Assembly: GCA_002285055.1 (NCBI GenBank)
Contig: NQYJ01000010.1
Location: forward strand, 1 to 56,209
Direction of reading: 5' to 3'
DNA from: Candidatus Izimoplasma sp. ZiA1
GTDB taxonomy: Bacteria; Bacillota_I; Bacilli_A; Izemoplasmatales; Izemoplasmataceae
Length of the DNA: 56,209 nucleotides
Part shown: positions 44,319-53,874 of the stretch, piece after piece
How the letters are laid out: each line of letters starts with the position of its first letter
Numbering within the stretch: position 1 is the first letter of the stretch
Made by a program: the position numbers and the translations under genes
The notes under the pieces: generated by a model
The model's database searches: none
What the model saw: the letters and a program-made list of their open reading frames with translations, nothing else
Told to the model about the DNA's origin: nothing

Positions 44319-45686
44319 ATGATAAAGGAACTAGTTGTAAAACAAAGGAATTATTTTTTAAGTAAAGAAACAAGAGATTATAAATATCGAAAAAATGCCC
44401 TGAACAAATTAAGACAAGCAATTAACGAATATGAACCTATGCTTAAAGATGCTCTAATGTATGATTTAGGTAAAAACGAAGCAGAAAGTTACTTTGCTGA
44501 AATTGGAATTGTATTAAAAGAATTAACTTATATAGAAAAACATTTAAAGAAACTAATGAAAAACAAAAAAGTGAAAACTCACTTAGTTGATTTTCCAGCT
44601 AGAAGTTTTATTTCTCCACACCCATATGGAGTTGTTTTGGTAATAAGTCCTTGGAATTATCCAGTAATGTTGAGTTTATGCCCAGTAATTGGAGCGATAG
44701 CAGCTGGTAATACAGTAATACTAAAACCAAGTGAGTTCAGTGCTAAAACGAGTGAAGTTTTAAAAGAAATGATTAACTCAACTTTTAATGATGAGTATGT
44801 AAAAGTAGTCACTGGTGGCATAAGCACAAACCAGGAGTTACTAGATCAAAAACTCGATTACATCTTTTTTACAGGAAGTACTAATGTTGGTAAAATTGTG
44901 ATGGAAAAAGCAGCTAAAAATTTAACCCCTATTAGTCTTGAGCTTGGTGGGAAAAGTCCAGTTTTAGTTACTAAAGATGCAAATGTTAAAGTTGCTGCAA
45001 AAAGAATAGCATTTGGGAAGTATTTGAACGCAGGTCAAACATGTGTAGCACCTGATTATTTGTTTATCCATGAAAGTAAAAAAACTGAATTTGTAAAGTA
45101 CTTTGATGAGGCATTAAAACAATTTTTTGGAGACAACCCTATTAAGTCAAAAGATTTTGGTAAAATAATTAATGATAAACACTACACAAGATTATTAAAC
45201 CTGATGGAAGATGAAGAAGCTGTAATTGGTGGAGTGACTGATGATTCATTAAGAAAAATATCTCCTACATTGCTTGATAATATTACTTATCAATCTAAAA
45301 TCATGCAAGAAGAGATTTTTGGGCCGATTTTACCTATGATTACATATGAAAATATTGATCAGTGTATAAACTATATAAATAAAAATCCGAACCCTCTGGC
45401 TTTATATTTATTTACTAGTAGTAAGGAAACTGAAGAAAGAGTTTTAAATGAATGTAATTTTGGTGGTGGCTGTATTAATGATACTATAATGCAAGTAGCA
45501 AGCGACTATCTACCATTTGGTGGAGTTGGAGAAAGTGGAATGGGATCATACCACGGGAAGGCTAGCTTTGATACGTTTTCACATTTTAGAAGTATCTTAA
45601 AAAAATCTACAAAAATAGATGTTCAAGCAAGATATGCACCTTATACAAAAGCAAAAGAAAAACTGACAAAAATGATTCTAAAATAA
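44319..45686 (+). CDS. aldehyde dehydrogenase, class 3-like
   Basis: 455 aa, the short length typical of ALDH3/YwdH/coniferyl-type enzymes. Asn113 (SPWNYP), Glu209 (LELGGKSP) and nucleophile Cys242 (AGQTCVAPDY) are present, as is the FFTGSTNVGKIV cofactor loop and the LPFGGVGESGMGSYHG C-terminal motif. It oxidises medium- or long-chain and aromatic aldehydes with NAD(P). ATG at 44319 has AAGGAG 8 nt upstream; a GTG at 44310 is too close. Followed after 12 nt by the DUF2804 gene. Confidence 0.93.
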   Translation: MIKELVVKQRNYFLSKETRDYKYRKNALNKLRQAINEYEPMLKDALMYDLGKNEAESYFAEIGIVLKELTYIEKHLKKLMKNKKVKTHLVDFPARSFISPHPYGVVLVISPWNYPVMLSLCPVIGAIAAGNTVILKPSEFSAKTSEVLKEMINSTFNDEYVKVVTGGISTNQELLDQKLDYIFFTGSTNVGKIVMEKAAKNLTPISLELGGKSPVLVTKDANVKVAAKRIAFGKYLNAGQTCVAPDYLFIHESKKTEFVKYFDEALKQFFGDNPIKSKDFGKIINDKHYTRLLNLMEDEEAVIGGVTDDSLRKISPTLLDNITYQSKIMQEEIFGPILPMITYENIDQCINYINKNPNPLALYLFTSSKETEERVLNECNFGGGCINDTIMQVASDYLPFGGVGESGMGSYHGKASFDTFSHFRSILKKSTKIDVQARYAPYTKAKEKLTKMILK

Positions 45687-45698
45687 AAGGTGGTTACT

Positions 45699-46751
45699 AT
45701 GAAGGATAATAAGTTTTATAAAAGACAACCAGTTAAAACTCCAGATTCACTAATAAATAAAGATAAGAGTTGTAACTATGGAACATTTAAATCACAATTT
45801 AAAAATTTTAATTTTCAAAATTATAAACTCTTTAATCTCCCAAAGTTTATAAAAAAACATCGTTTAACAAGATGGGAAGTTGTTGAAGCATCATTTGGTA
45901 GTTATGTGTTTTTAGGCGTTGTTTATAAGGTTGGAGTATTAAGCTTTAATATGTTCATCTTATATGATGATTTAGAGAATAAAGTTTATAACTTTGGAAC
46001 CGAAAATCTATTTATCAAAAAGTCTAAGATTGCCAAATCATTACTGAATAAGGAAATATCTGAAAAATCATCAAGAAAAGATTCAATAAAGTTTATTAAT
46101 GAATTTGAAAAAGGGTATTGTAAAGTTTTAGGTCATGCTAAAAATAAGAAGGAATCTATATCATTTGAGTTAGATTTAGAAGTGATTTCCGAACCATCAA
46201 TTGTTTCTATTCCTTTAACAAAAAACAATCCTTTATACACAGAAAAAGATTTGATGAGTCTTAAGGGTACTTTTAAGTTGAACGGTAAAGAGTTAGTTAA
46301 TGATAGCGAAATTAATTATGCAATAATTGATGATCATCGTGGTTACTATCCAAGAAAGAGTGGCTATGATTGGTTAACTACAATGTCAAAAGTTGAATTG
46401 AATAATAAAACCTACGACTTTGGGTTTAACCTAACATATTTTTACAAAAACATTAATCAGGATGTTTATAATGAAAATGGATATTGGTTAAACGATAAAT
46501 ATCACTCTTTGCCAGTTGTTAAGTTTTATCGAGAAAACGATATATGGACAATAAAAGACGAAAAAAATATTGTGAACATTACTTTTAAAGTTAAGAATAA
46601 TCATTTAATATATAAAAATCTTTTGTTATTAAAAATTGATTATCTTCTAGCATTTGGAACTGTTAGCGGTTATATTAATACATATAGTGGTGAAGTTATA
46701 ACTTTTAAAGATACACTTGCATTAGGTGAAAAAAGATTCACAAAATTGTAA
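45699..46751 (+). CDS. DUF2804 protein
   Basis: 350 aa, beta-rich, soluble. The IIDDHRGYYPRKSGYDWLTTM segment near residue 210 is the conserved DUF2804 signature; the end KIDYLLAFGTVSGYINTYSGEV is also characteristic. Function is unknown; the shape suggests a lipocalin/hydroxyneurosporene-synthase-like barrel. ATG at 45699 has AAGGTGG upstream. It is co-transcribed with the aldehyde dehydrogenase, so it may bind or process a hydrophobic aldehyde or its product (inference). Confidence 0.85.
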   Translation: MKDNKFYKRQPVKTPDSLINKDKSCNYGTFKSQFKNFNFQNYKLFNLPKFIKKHRLTRWEVVEASFGSYVFLGVVYKVGVLSFNMFILYDDLENKVYNFGTENLFIKKSKIAKSLLNKEISEKSSRKDSIKFINEFEKGYCKVLGHAKNKKESISFELDLEVISEPSIVSIPLTKNNPLYTEKDLMSLKGTFKLNGKELVNDSEINYAIIDDHRGYYPRKSGYDWLTTMSKVELNNKTYDFGFNLTYFYKNINQDVYNENGYWLNDKYHSLPVVKFYRENDIWTIKDEKNIVNITFKVKNNHLIYKNLLLLKIDYLLAFGTVSGYINTYSGEVITFKDTLALGEKRFTKL

Positions 46752-46770
46752 TAAAGCAAGGGAGAAAAAA

Positions 46771-47583
46771 ATGAAAACAAAAACCGTAGCTGTCTATTTA
46801 GATACAGAAAATATTCAAGGAAATATTTCGATTCAAGGTCTTCTTGATGATATAAACTTAAAAGTAACAGGTGAGGATGAGTTCTTAAAAACAGTGTTTG
46901 CTTTTAAAAAAGCTGTTGGTAATCATGAATCAATAAGTAGATTTAGAGACCAACTAAAAGAGCTGAATTTTGAAATTCAAGACGCTCCACATGTTGCTCA
47001 GAAAAAAAACCGCGCAGATTTAATCATATCTTTAGATGCTTTTGAAAAGATTTATTTAGGTAACCCAGAAATAGATTTATTTATATTTTTAACGAGTGAC
47101 TCTGATTATTCAATTATTATGTCAATCCTTAGAAGATATAATAAAGAAGTGTGGATGGTTGCAAATGAAAAAGATGCACAAAGAACTATTTTTAAGTCTT
47201 CTACAGATAATATTTTATTAGTTAGTGATTATGAGATTAAAAAACCAACTAAGGCAAAAACAACAAATAATGGGACAACTGCAAAAAATAGATTTAACTT
47301 AAGCAAAGAAGAAGACAAACGAGCACTAGTAGCAATATTAAAAGTATTAAAATCATATACTCAAGAAAAACCATATATTAAAGGAAATACGAATAATTCG
47401 TTTAGAATAATGGAAAGAACATTAGATATGACTGACACAAAATTCAAGAATTTTAATGGATTGTATGAGTTCTTAGATACTAATGGGATTATAAAGTTTC
47501 AAAAAAATAAAACAGGTGATGATCACATTACAATAATGAATAAAAGAGATATAACTAAACTTTTAAATGAGTATTCAAATTAA
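46771..47583 (+). CDS. NYN-domain (LabA/DUF88-like) protein with C-terminal LOTUS-like domain
   Basis: 270 aa. The N-terminal NYN (PIN-like) ribonuclease fold (about 5-150) has VAVYLDTENIQGN, RADLIISLDAF and FLTSDSDYSIIM, supplying the Asp residues for metal. A linker rich in Lys/Thr (155-185) leads to a C-terminal domain (about 190-265, winged-helix/OST-HTH-like) ending DDHITIMNKRD. Such proteins act on RNA. ATG at 46771 is set by AGGGAG. It lies 19 nt after DUF2804 and ends the operon. Confidence 0.8.
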   Translation: MKTKTVAVYLDTENIQGNISIQGLLDDINLKVTGEDEFLKTVFAFKKAVGNHESISRFRDQLKELNFEIQDAPHVAQKKNRADLIISLDAFEKIYLGNPEIDLFIFLTSDSDYSIIMSILRRYNKEVWMVANEKDAQRTIFKSSTDNILLVSDYEIKKPTKAKTTNNGTTAKNRFNLSKEEDKRALVAILKVLKSYTQEKPYIKGNTNNSFRIMERTLDMTDTKFKNFNGLYEFLDTNGIIKFQKNKTGDDHITIMNKRDITKLLNEYSN

Positions 47584-47593
47584 TTTGCTGAGT

Positions 47594-47621
47594 AAAAACT
47601 GACTTTGGTCAGTTTTTTTAT
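47594..47621 (+). terminator. terminator after NYN gene
   Basis: AAAACTGAC-TTTG-GTCAGTTTTTTT. Confidence 0.85.
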
Positions 47622-47714
47622 TGCTCATAAACAGCACAAAATAGCCAAAATATTATAAATAGATTATCAAATAATACTTCTTTATAACACTAATTATAAA
47701 AATTATAGTTTGAA

Positions 47715-47743
47715 TTGAAAAAGGAGTTGAGCTGTAATATACT
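47715..47743 (+). promoter_or_regulatory. promoter of iron-transport operon
   Basis: TTGAAA (47715-47720), a 17-bp spacer and TATACT (47738-47743). AGGAGT / ACTCCT flank the -10 region as an inverted repeat (47722-47749). No clear Fur box is seen. Confidence 0.7.
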
Positions 47744-47788
47744 ACTCCTGTAAAAAAATATAATAATTATAAATAAGGAGAGTTTTAT

Positions 47789-48823
47789 ATGAAAAAAATA
47801 TTATTATTTCTTTCTGTATTTACAACAATGGTTATACTTACAGGATGTACACTAGGAACAAGTGAAGGTGATAACACTGTAACTGTTTATTCAGAAAGAC
47901 ATTATGATACTGATCAACTATTATTTGATCAATTTGAACAGGAAACTGGGATCAAAGTAAACGTCGTTAAAGCTAGTGCTGACGAGTTAATTAATAAATT
48001 AGAAACAGAGGGTGAAGATACTTCAGCTGATTTACTAATAATAAGTGATGCTGGAAGACTACATCTTGCAAAAGAAAAAGATTTATTACAATCAATTTCA
48101 TCAGAAACACTAGAGGACAATATTCCAAGTAATTATCAAGATGCTGATAACCAATGGTTTGGTTTAACAAAAAGAGCTAGAGTTTTAGTTTACCATCCTG
48201 ATCGTGTAAGTGTTGATGAGTTATCGACATATGAATCGCTATTAGATTCAAAATGGGCTAATAGAATTGTTGTTAGAAGTGGTTCAAATATATATAATCA
48301 AAGTTTAATAGCTTCTTTTATCGCAATTAATGGAGAGGAAGAAACAAGAACATTTATAAATGGTCTTGTAAATAATTTTTCTAGAGATCCAGAAGGTAAC
48401 GATAGAGATCAGGCAAAAGCAGTAATGGCTGGGATTGCTGATATCGCAATTATGAATACATATTATATGGGTAAAATGGCAAACTCAAGTGATCCATATG
48501 AAGTAGAAGTGGCAAATAAACTAAAAGTATTTTTCCCTAATCAAGAAACAACAGGAACACATATTAACATCAGCGCAGCTGGAGTTACCAAACATTCTGA
48601 GAACAAAGAAAACGCGATTAAACTTATAGAGTTCTTAAGCAGTATAGAAGCGCAAAGTACATTTGCAAATGCCAATTATGAGTATCCGGTTAATCCAAAT
48701 GTTGAACCAGCTGATTTATTAAAATCATGGGGTGATTTTATTGCTCAAGATATTAACTTAACACAATTAGGAGTATACTCAAGTCAAGCTGCTATCATCA
48801 TGGATGAAGAAGGTTGGAAATAA
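47789..48823 (+). CDS. ferric iron ABC transporter substrate-binding lipoprotein
   Basis: 344 aa. Lipobox LTGC (Cys20); the mature part is a class of periplasmic-binding fold with VTVYSERHYDTDQLLFDQFEQ at the start, as in FbpA/FutA/AfuA proteins, RARVLVYHPD and NTYYMGKM, where the Tyr pair binds Fe(III). It captures ferric iron outside the membrane and delivers it to the permease encoded 17 nt downstream. ATG follows AAGGAGAG. Confidence 0.92.
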   Translation: MKKILLFLSVFTTMVILTGCTLGTSEGDNTVTVYSERHYDTDQLLFDQFEQETGIKVNVVKASADELINKLETEGEDTSADLLIISDAGRLHLAKEKDLLQSISSETLEDNIPSNYQDADNQWFGLTKRARVLVYHPDRVSVDELSTYESLLDSKWANRIVVRSGSNIYNQSLIASFIAINGEEETRTFINGLVNNFSRDPEGNDRDQAKAVMAGIADIAIMNTYYMGKMANSSDPYEVEVANKLKVFFPNQETTGTHINISAAGVTKHSENKENAIKLIEFLSSIEAQSTFANANYEYPVNPNVEPADLLKSWGDFIAQDINLTQLGVYSSQAAIIMDEEGWK

Positions 48824-48840
48824 GAAAAGAAGTGATTTAA

Positions 48841-50469
48841 ATGATAAAAAAACACATTAAGAGTTTAAATTTATTTTCTATAATTAGTATAATAAGTGCC
48901 ATTTTAATAATGATGGCACTTATTAACATGTTTAGTAATATTTTGTCTCCCCCAAGTGATACATGGTATCACATTAAAAATTATTTATTAGCTGAGTATC
49001 TTAAAAATACATTTATACTGATTTTTTTCACAGGATTATTATCAGGCTTTCTTGGTTTTATGAGTGCATATATTGTAACTTTTTATGAGTTTAAGGGTCG
49101 CAAGTTATTTTCTTGGATTTTAATCCTACCACTTGCATTGCCATCTTATATAGCTGCATTTATATATTCCGACATGTTTAGCTATACTGGGATATTCTCA
49201 AGAACCTTAAGAAGTATAGGAATTAATAAATATATTGATATAATGTCAATTAGTGGCGCAATAGTCATATTTAGTTTTACACTATATCCATATGTTTATA
49301 TGCTAGTAAAAAGTAGTTTGAGTAAGAATTCCTCACTTTTTATTGAAAATGCAAAATTGCTTAAAGCCAAGCCTTTAAGAATCTTTACTAAAATTGTCCT
49401 TCCCTTAACTAGACCTGCATTATTTGGCGGTGTTTTATTAGTCTTACTTGAGACTTTAAATGATTACGGAGTTGTTCGATATTTTGGGGTAAGAGTCTTT
49501 AGTTATGCAATATTTGATTCTTGGTTTAGACTGGGCGATTTAACAAGTGCTGTAAGATTAAGTGCTATAGTTTTAATAATTGTTTTTATACTCGTAAATC
49601 TTGAAAAAATTCTTCGAGGTAGAAAAAAATACACGGCTAATGTTAAAACAAAGCCAATCATAAAAAAACAAGTAAACAGATATTTTGAAATTCTTATAAT
49701 AGCCTTTTTATCAATAATCATATTGGTAGGTTTTGGAATTCCTGTTACTCAAATGATATTTAATTTTGTAAGAACTTATCAAGTTATTTTTGAACTTGAA
49801 ATGATCTATATTATTATTAATACAGTCACAATTTCGTTGTTTGCTACAGTGTTAACAGTATTTATTTCCGTTATGATTATTAACTATTCAAGGCTATCAA
49901 ACTCAAAGTTAACAAGAGCTGTGCTTAGAATTACATCAATTGGTTATGCAATTCCAGGAGCAGTAATCGCAGTAAGTGTTTTGATATTCTTTGTAGATGT
50001 TGATAATCTTTTATATCCTATTTACAAACTAATTGATGGGGATTCAAAAAAACTGGTATTGACTACATCCCTTGCAATGTTGACATTCGCATACGTTATT
50101 AGGTTTCTAACAATATCATTTAACTCAGTTGAATCCATATATGACAAAGTCGGTATTAAATATACAGAAGCAGCATACACACTAAAATCTTCAAAATTAA
50201 GAACGCTTTTTAAAATTGATATACCATTAATTAAAGAAGGATTGATAGCTGCGTTTATAATTGTATTTATTGATGTAATTAAAGAATTACCTTTAACGTT
50301 AATCCTTAGACCAACAAACTACGACACAATCGCAACTAGAGTCTATACATATGCTAATGATGAAATGATTCAAGAAGCAAGCGGACCAGCTTTAATAATA
50401 ATTCTAATCTGTACCTTAATGATTTATTATGTAACACATCGAAAAAGAGGTGGAAAAAATGTACGTTAA
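48841..50469 (+). CDS. ferric iron ABC transporter permease (fused double permease)
   Basis: 542 aa with two BPD_transp_1 modules in tandem, the FbpB pattern. First module: LPLALPSYIAAFIY and EAA-like loop ENAKLLKAKPLRIFTKIVLPLTRPALFGG (about 173-200). Second: GYAIPGAVIAVSV and TEAAYTLKSSKLRTLFKIDIPLIKEG. About 12 helices in all. It forms the channel for iron and docks the ATPase through the two EAA loops. It overlaps the ATPase gene by 11 nt. Confidence 0.93.
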   Translation: MIKKHIKSLNLFSIISIISAILIMMALINMFSNILSPPSDTWYHIKNYLLAEYLKNTFILIFFTGLLSGFLGFMSAYIVTFYEFKGRKLFSWILILPLALPSYIAAFIYSDMFSYTGIFSRTLRSIGINKYIDIMSISGAIVIFSFTLYPYVYMLVKSSLSKNSSLFIENAKLLKAKPLRIFTKIVLPLTRPALFGGVLLVLLETLNDYGVVRYFGVRVFSYAIFDSWFRLGDLTSAVRLSAIVLIIVFILVNLEKILRGRKKYTANVKTKPIIKKQVNRYFEILIIAFLSIIILVGFGIPVTQMIFNFVRTYQVIFELEMIYIIINTVTISLFATVLTVFISVMIINYSRLSNSKLTRAVLRITSIGYAIPGAVIAVSVLIFFVDVDNLLYPIYKLIDGDSKKLVLTTSLAMLTFAYVIRFLTISFNSVESIYDKVGIKYTEAAYTLKSSKLRTLFKIDIPLIKEGLIAAFIIVFIDVIKELPLTLILRPTNYDTIATRVYTYANDEMIQEASGPALIIILICTLMIYYVTHRKRGGKNVR

Positions 50470-51100
50470 ATTAAATAATATAAATTTTGAATATGTAAAA
50501 AACAACCTTATTCTAGATGATTTTTCATTAGAAATCAAAAAGGGTGATATAGCAGCATTGATAGGAAATAGTGGTAGTGGAAAAAGCACTATTTTAAGAA
50601 TATTATCTGGCTTAGAAACACCTATTAGTGGTGAGGTTATTGTAAATGACCAAATTCTATTTAATACAAAAATCTCTATTAACCCTGAAAAAAGAAATGT
50701 TGGTATGGTTTTTCAAGACTATGCTTTATTTCCTCACCTAAGTGTCAAAAAAAATATATATTTTGGCTTGCATGGAAAGACAAAAGATGAGAAGGATAAA
50801 ATTGTAAATGATGTTTTAGAGTTAGTTAACTTAAAGCACAAGATAAATAATTATCCATATGAGTTAAGTGGTGGTGAGCAACAGCGTATTGCATTAGCTA
50901 GATCTTTAGCTACAAACCCAGATGTTTTATTACTAGATGAACCCTTTAGTAATCTAGATGCTAATTTGAAGAAACAAATTAGAAAAGAATTAAAACAAAT
51001 TATTAAAAAAGCTGATATCACATGTATCTTTGTTACTCATGACATTGAGGACGCAAATGATATAGCAGACGAAATAATAAACTTAAAAAAAACTTCTTAA
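50459..51100 (+). CDS. ABC transporter ATP-binding protein, ferric iron type (short)
   Basis: 213 aa. Walker A GNSGSGKST, Q-loop MVFQDYALFPHLSV, signature LSGGEQQRIALARSL, Walker B LLLDEPFSNLD, H-loop VTHDIEDA. It powers the permease upstream. FbpC-type ATPases are usually about 340-360 aa with a C-terminal TOBE regulatory domain; here the protein ends just after the ATPase core. ATG at 50459 is preferred over GTG at 50450, which overlaps the ribosome binding site AGAGGTGG. Confidence 0.92.
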   Translation: MYVKLNNINFEYVKNNLILDDFSLEIKKGDIAALIGNSGSGKSTILRILSGLETPISGEVIVNDQILFNTKISINPEKRNVGMVFQDYALFPHLSVKKNIYFGLHGKTKDEKDKIVNDVLELVNLKHKINNYPYELSGGEQQRIALARSLATNPDVLLLDEPFSNLDANLKKQIRKELKQIIKKADITCIFVTHDIEDANDIADEIINLKKTS

Positions 51101-51115
51101 GGGAAGTTTTTTTAT
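51085..51115 (+). terminator. terminator after iron ABC operon
   Basis: AAAAAAACTTC / GAAGTTTTTTT hairpin overlapping the last codons. Confidence 0.82.
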
Positions 51116-51204
51116 TTTGATATTGTCTATTTCAAGGACATCATAATATTGTAATATGATAGTGAGTATAGTATAATTTTGAATAGTTATTTGGAAAATA
51201 GGTG

Positions 51205-51792
51205 ATGAAGTTGTTCTGTATAAAATGTGGAAGAAAAATAGAAAATGATAGTTGTGTATGTGTAAATAAAAAAGATATAAAACAAATAGATATCTACTTA
51301 GTTTTATCTTTGCTGATGTTTATTCCACTTATCATAAATTATATTGTTTTAAAGAGCTCTTTAACTCAATTTGATGAGTTGAACTACATGTTTTATGGTA
51401 ATTTAAGTTTAGTGATTACGCTTAGTGTATTGGTTGGTTTGAATGCAATCTTTAAAACTAAACACTTAGTTCTATTCTTTAACTGTCATCAAAGGGTAAA
51501 CAGAAGTTTTGTGATATTTAAGAAACCATATATATTATGTGCACGATGTACAGGAATACTAGTTGGTGTCTATTTTTCATTAATAATCACATATATTGGT
51601 CTTCCAATCATTTTATATTTTATTTTTGGAATACCTTTAGTTATTGATGGATTACTTCAATCAAAGACTAATTATGTAAGTAATAACCTAAAAAGATTTT
51701 TTTCGGGACTATTATTTTCATTAACCTTAGTTGCATTTTATAGCTTGTTTAACTATTATTTACAATACTTAATTTTTAATATAATTAATTAG
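51205..51792 (+). CDS. DUF2085 membrane protein with N-terminal zinc ribbon
   Basis: 195 aa. An N-terminal half zinc ribbon (CIKCGRKIENDSCVC), then four to five TM helices. The middle FNCHQRVNRSF and ILCARCTGILVGVYFS are the DUF2085 signature (Cys-His and Cys-x-x-Cys). The function is unknown. GTG at 51202 or ATG at 51205 may start it. The flavodoxin-like gene follows 9 nt later, with the phosphatase gene 2 nt after that, suggesting a three-gene operon. Confidence 0.82.
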   Translation: MKLFCIKCGRKIENDSCVCVNKKDIKQIDIYLVLSLLMFIPLIINYIVLKSSLTQFDELNYMFYGNLSLVITLSVLVGLNAIFKTKHLVLFFNCHQRVNRSFVIFKKPYILCARCTGILVGVYFSLIITYIGLPIILYFIFGIPLVIDGLLQSKTNYVSNNLKRFFSGLLFSLTLVAFYSLFNYYLQYLIFNIIN

Positions 51793-51801
51793 GAGGTCAC
51801 T

Positions 51802-52434
51802 ATGAAAGTCGTTGCGGTAAATGGATCACCAAGAAAAAATGGAAATACATATTCAGCTTTGAACTACTTAGAGAAAATATTTAATAAAAACGGCATTGAG
51901 TTTGAAATTATTCATGTTGGTAATAGTTTAATACATGGATGTACAGGATGTTTAACTTGTCGAAAAACTAAAGACGAGACTTGTGTTTTTAAGGAGGATT
52001 TAGTCAATGATGCAATTCAGGTAATGAAAGAAGCAGATGGACTTATTCTTGGATCACCAGTATATTTTAGTGATATACCAGGTACCATGAAATCCTTTTT
52101 AGATAGAGCCTTTTATGTTTCAACGGCTAATGATAATTTCTTTAGACATAAAGTTGGAGCTAGTATTGCTGCTGTTAGAAGAAGTGGTGGGATTCCAACA
52201 TATGACAATCTAAATAAATACCTTTTATATTCTGAAATGTTAGTAGTTGGTGCAAATTACTGGAATGTAATTCATGGTAGATTACCTGGAGAAGTTTTGC
52301 TTGATGAAGAAGGACTTCAAATGTTAGATACTCTTGGTAACAATATGGTTTGGACTTTAAAAATGGTTAAAGAATCTAAAATATCTAAACCAAAACATGT
52401 AAAAAAACATTATTTTTCCTTTATAAGAGATTAA
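51802..52434 (+). CDS. flavodoxin-fold NAD(P)H-dependent FMN reductase / iron-sulphur flavoprotein-like
   Basis: 210 aa. VVAVNGSPRKNGNTYSAL is the FMN phosphate loop; LGSPVYFSDIPGTMKSFLDR is the second flavin contact. CTGCLTC (about 50-56) matches the cysteine motif of this subfamily, where it may bind a metal cluster or be redox active. It reduces quinones or similar acceptors. ATG follows AGGAGGTCACT. Confidence 0.87.
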   Translation: MKVVAVNGSPRKNGNTYSALNYLEKIFNKNGIEFEIIHVGNSLIHGCTGCLTCRKTKDETCVFKEDLVNDAIQVMKEADGLILGSPVYFSDIPGTMKSFLDRAFYVSTANDNFFRHKVGASIAAVRRSGGIPTYDNLNKYLLYSEMLVVGANYWNVIHGRLPGEVLLDEEGLQMLDTLGNNMVWTLKMVKESKISKPKHVKKHYFSFIRD

Positions 52435-52436
52435 GT

Positions 52437-53045
52437 ATGAAAACATTAATTATAGTAAGACACGGCCAAACAACAGCTGATTTAGATGGGACTCATGAAG
52501 GTAGACAAGATAATCACCTAACAAACTTAGGGGTATCTCAAGTAGAATGCTTAACAAAAAGACTAAAAACCCATTACAGCATTGATTTTATGTATTCAAG
52601 CCCAATGATTCGCACTAAAGAAACAATAGATATCATTAATAAAGTATATAATAATAATATTGTTTTTGATGACTTATTAATGGAATGGGATAATGGTTTA
52701 CTCGCAGGTTTAAAGAGAAGTGAAGCATTAATTAAATATCCACCACCTAATGAGTACACAATACACACGAAACTATATGAGACTGAAAGCACATTTGAAT
52801 TTAGAAAAAGAGTGGACAAATTTGTTGAAAAATTATTCAATACTCATCAGTTAGACAATTCAAATGTATTAGTTGTTACTCATGGAGGAACAATTAATAT
52901 GATTCTTTCAAGTGTATTTAAAGATGAGATATCATTAGAGAAGAAGTACAAAACTGGTGATACTGGGATTCATGTTTTAGAATGGATAGATAATGTAGTG
53001 GTTTATAAAGAAAAAAATTCATTAATGCATTTAAAAAAGGACTAA
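52437..53045 (+). CDS. histidine phosphatase (phosphoglycerate mutase-like) family protein
   Basis: 202 aa. RHGQT (His9 is phosphorylated), EGRQDNHLTNLGVSQ, the second Arg in SSPMIRTKETI, a Glu in LMEWDNG, and the second His in VTHGGTINM complete the catalytic set. Length fits CobC/GpmB-like broad phosphatases. It starts 2 nt after the flavoprotein stop. Confidence 0.9.
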   Translation: MKTLIIVRHGQTTADLDGTHEGRQDNHLTNLGVSQVECLTKRLKTHYSIDFMYSSPMIRTKETIDIINKVYNNNIVFDDLLMEWDNGLLAGLKRSEALIKYPPPNEYTIHTKLYETESTFEFRKRVDKFVEKLFNTHQLDNSNVLVVTHGGTINMILSSVFKDEISLEKKYKTGDTGIHVLEWIDNVVVYKEKNSLMHLKKD

Positions 53046-53056
53046 GTCCTTTTTTT
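53033..53056 (+). terminator. terminator after histidine phosphatase gene
   Basis: AAAAAAGGAC-TAA-GTCCTTTTTTT overlapping the stop codon. Confidence 0.82.
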
Positions 53057-53116
53057 GTATATTAGTAGTATAAAAGCATCATTTAAAATAAAATAAGTTA
53101 TAAGGATGTGATAATT

Positions 53117-53827
53117 ATGAGTAAAAAAATGTACAATGAGATTAGCGAGTTATACGATAAAATATTTCCGTTTAGTAATCAAAAACTTAGTTTTCTAAAA
53201 AAATATTTGGATAAGGGTCAAATTCTTGATTTAGCATGCGGAACAGGAACTTATACTATCCCTCTAGCAATAGATAATGAAATGAGTGGTTTTGACCTTG
53301 ATGAGGGAATGATTGATATAGCAAAATCTAAAAACAACACCAGCATTGATTTTAGAGTTAAGGATATGATGTCTGTTGATGATGTAAACAAATACAACAG
53401 TATTTTTTCTATTGGAAACTCAATTGTTCATGTGACAGACTTTCAGATGCAAGAAAAACTATTCAAATCACTCAATTTAGCTTTGAAAGAAAATGGAAAA
53501 TTAGTAATTCAAATAGTAAATTACGATCGAATTCTAGATCAGAATATTAATGAACTGCCAACAATTACTAATCAAGGTGTATCGTTTACTAGAAAATACA
53601 ATCAAAAAGATGATGGATTAGTAGATTTTATCACTAATATTTCATATAAAGAAATGAATGAGACTAACCAAGTTACACTATTACCAATGAGAAAAAAGAT
53701 GTTGGAGTCTCTCCTAGAAAATTCAGGATTTGAAGTGATTAATACTTTTGGTGGTTTTAATGAAGAAAGTTTTAATTATGAGAAATCATTTCATTTAATT
53801 CTTATTTGTAAAAAAAAATATCATTGA
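53117..53827 (+). CDS. SAM-dependent methyltransferase (class I)
   Basis: 236 aa. Motif I LDLACGTGTYTIPLA, motif II acid in GFDLDEGMID, and the FSIGNSIVHVTD segment give the class I fold. It resembles small Methyltransf_25/11 enzymes; the acceptor is unknown. ATG at 53117 has AAGGATGTG upstream; the GTG at 53108 lies within it. Monocistronic. Confidence 0.87.
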   Translation: MSKKMYNEISELYDKIFPFSNQKLSFLKKYLDKGQILDLACGTGTYTIPLAIDNEMSGFDLDEGMIDIAKSKNNTSIDFRVKDMMSVDDVNKYNSIFSIGNSIVHVTDFQMQEKLFKSLNLALKENGKLVIQIVNYDRILDQNINELPTITNQGVSFTRKYNQKDDGLVDFITNISYKEMNETNQVTLLPMRKKMLESLLENSGFEVINTFGGFNEESFNYEKSFHLILICKKKYH

Positions 53828-53874
53828 TTTAAGTAGACTTAATGTAATATAATTATTGATAGTGAGGGAGGGAT

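Noticed and set aside
47640..47760. Fur box before the iron ABC operon
   Set aside because: Only a partial GATTATCA-like half site is visible; not enough to call.
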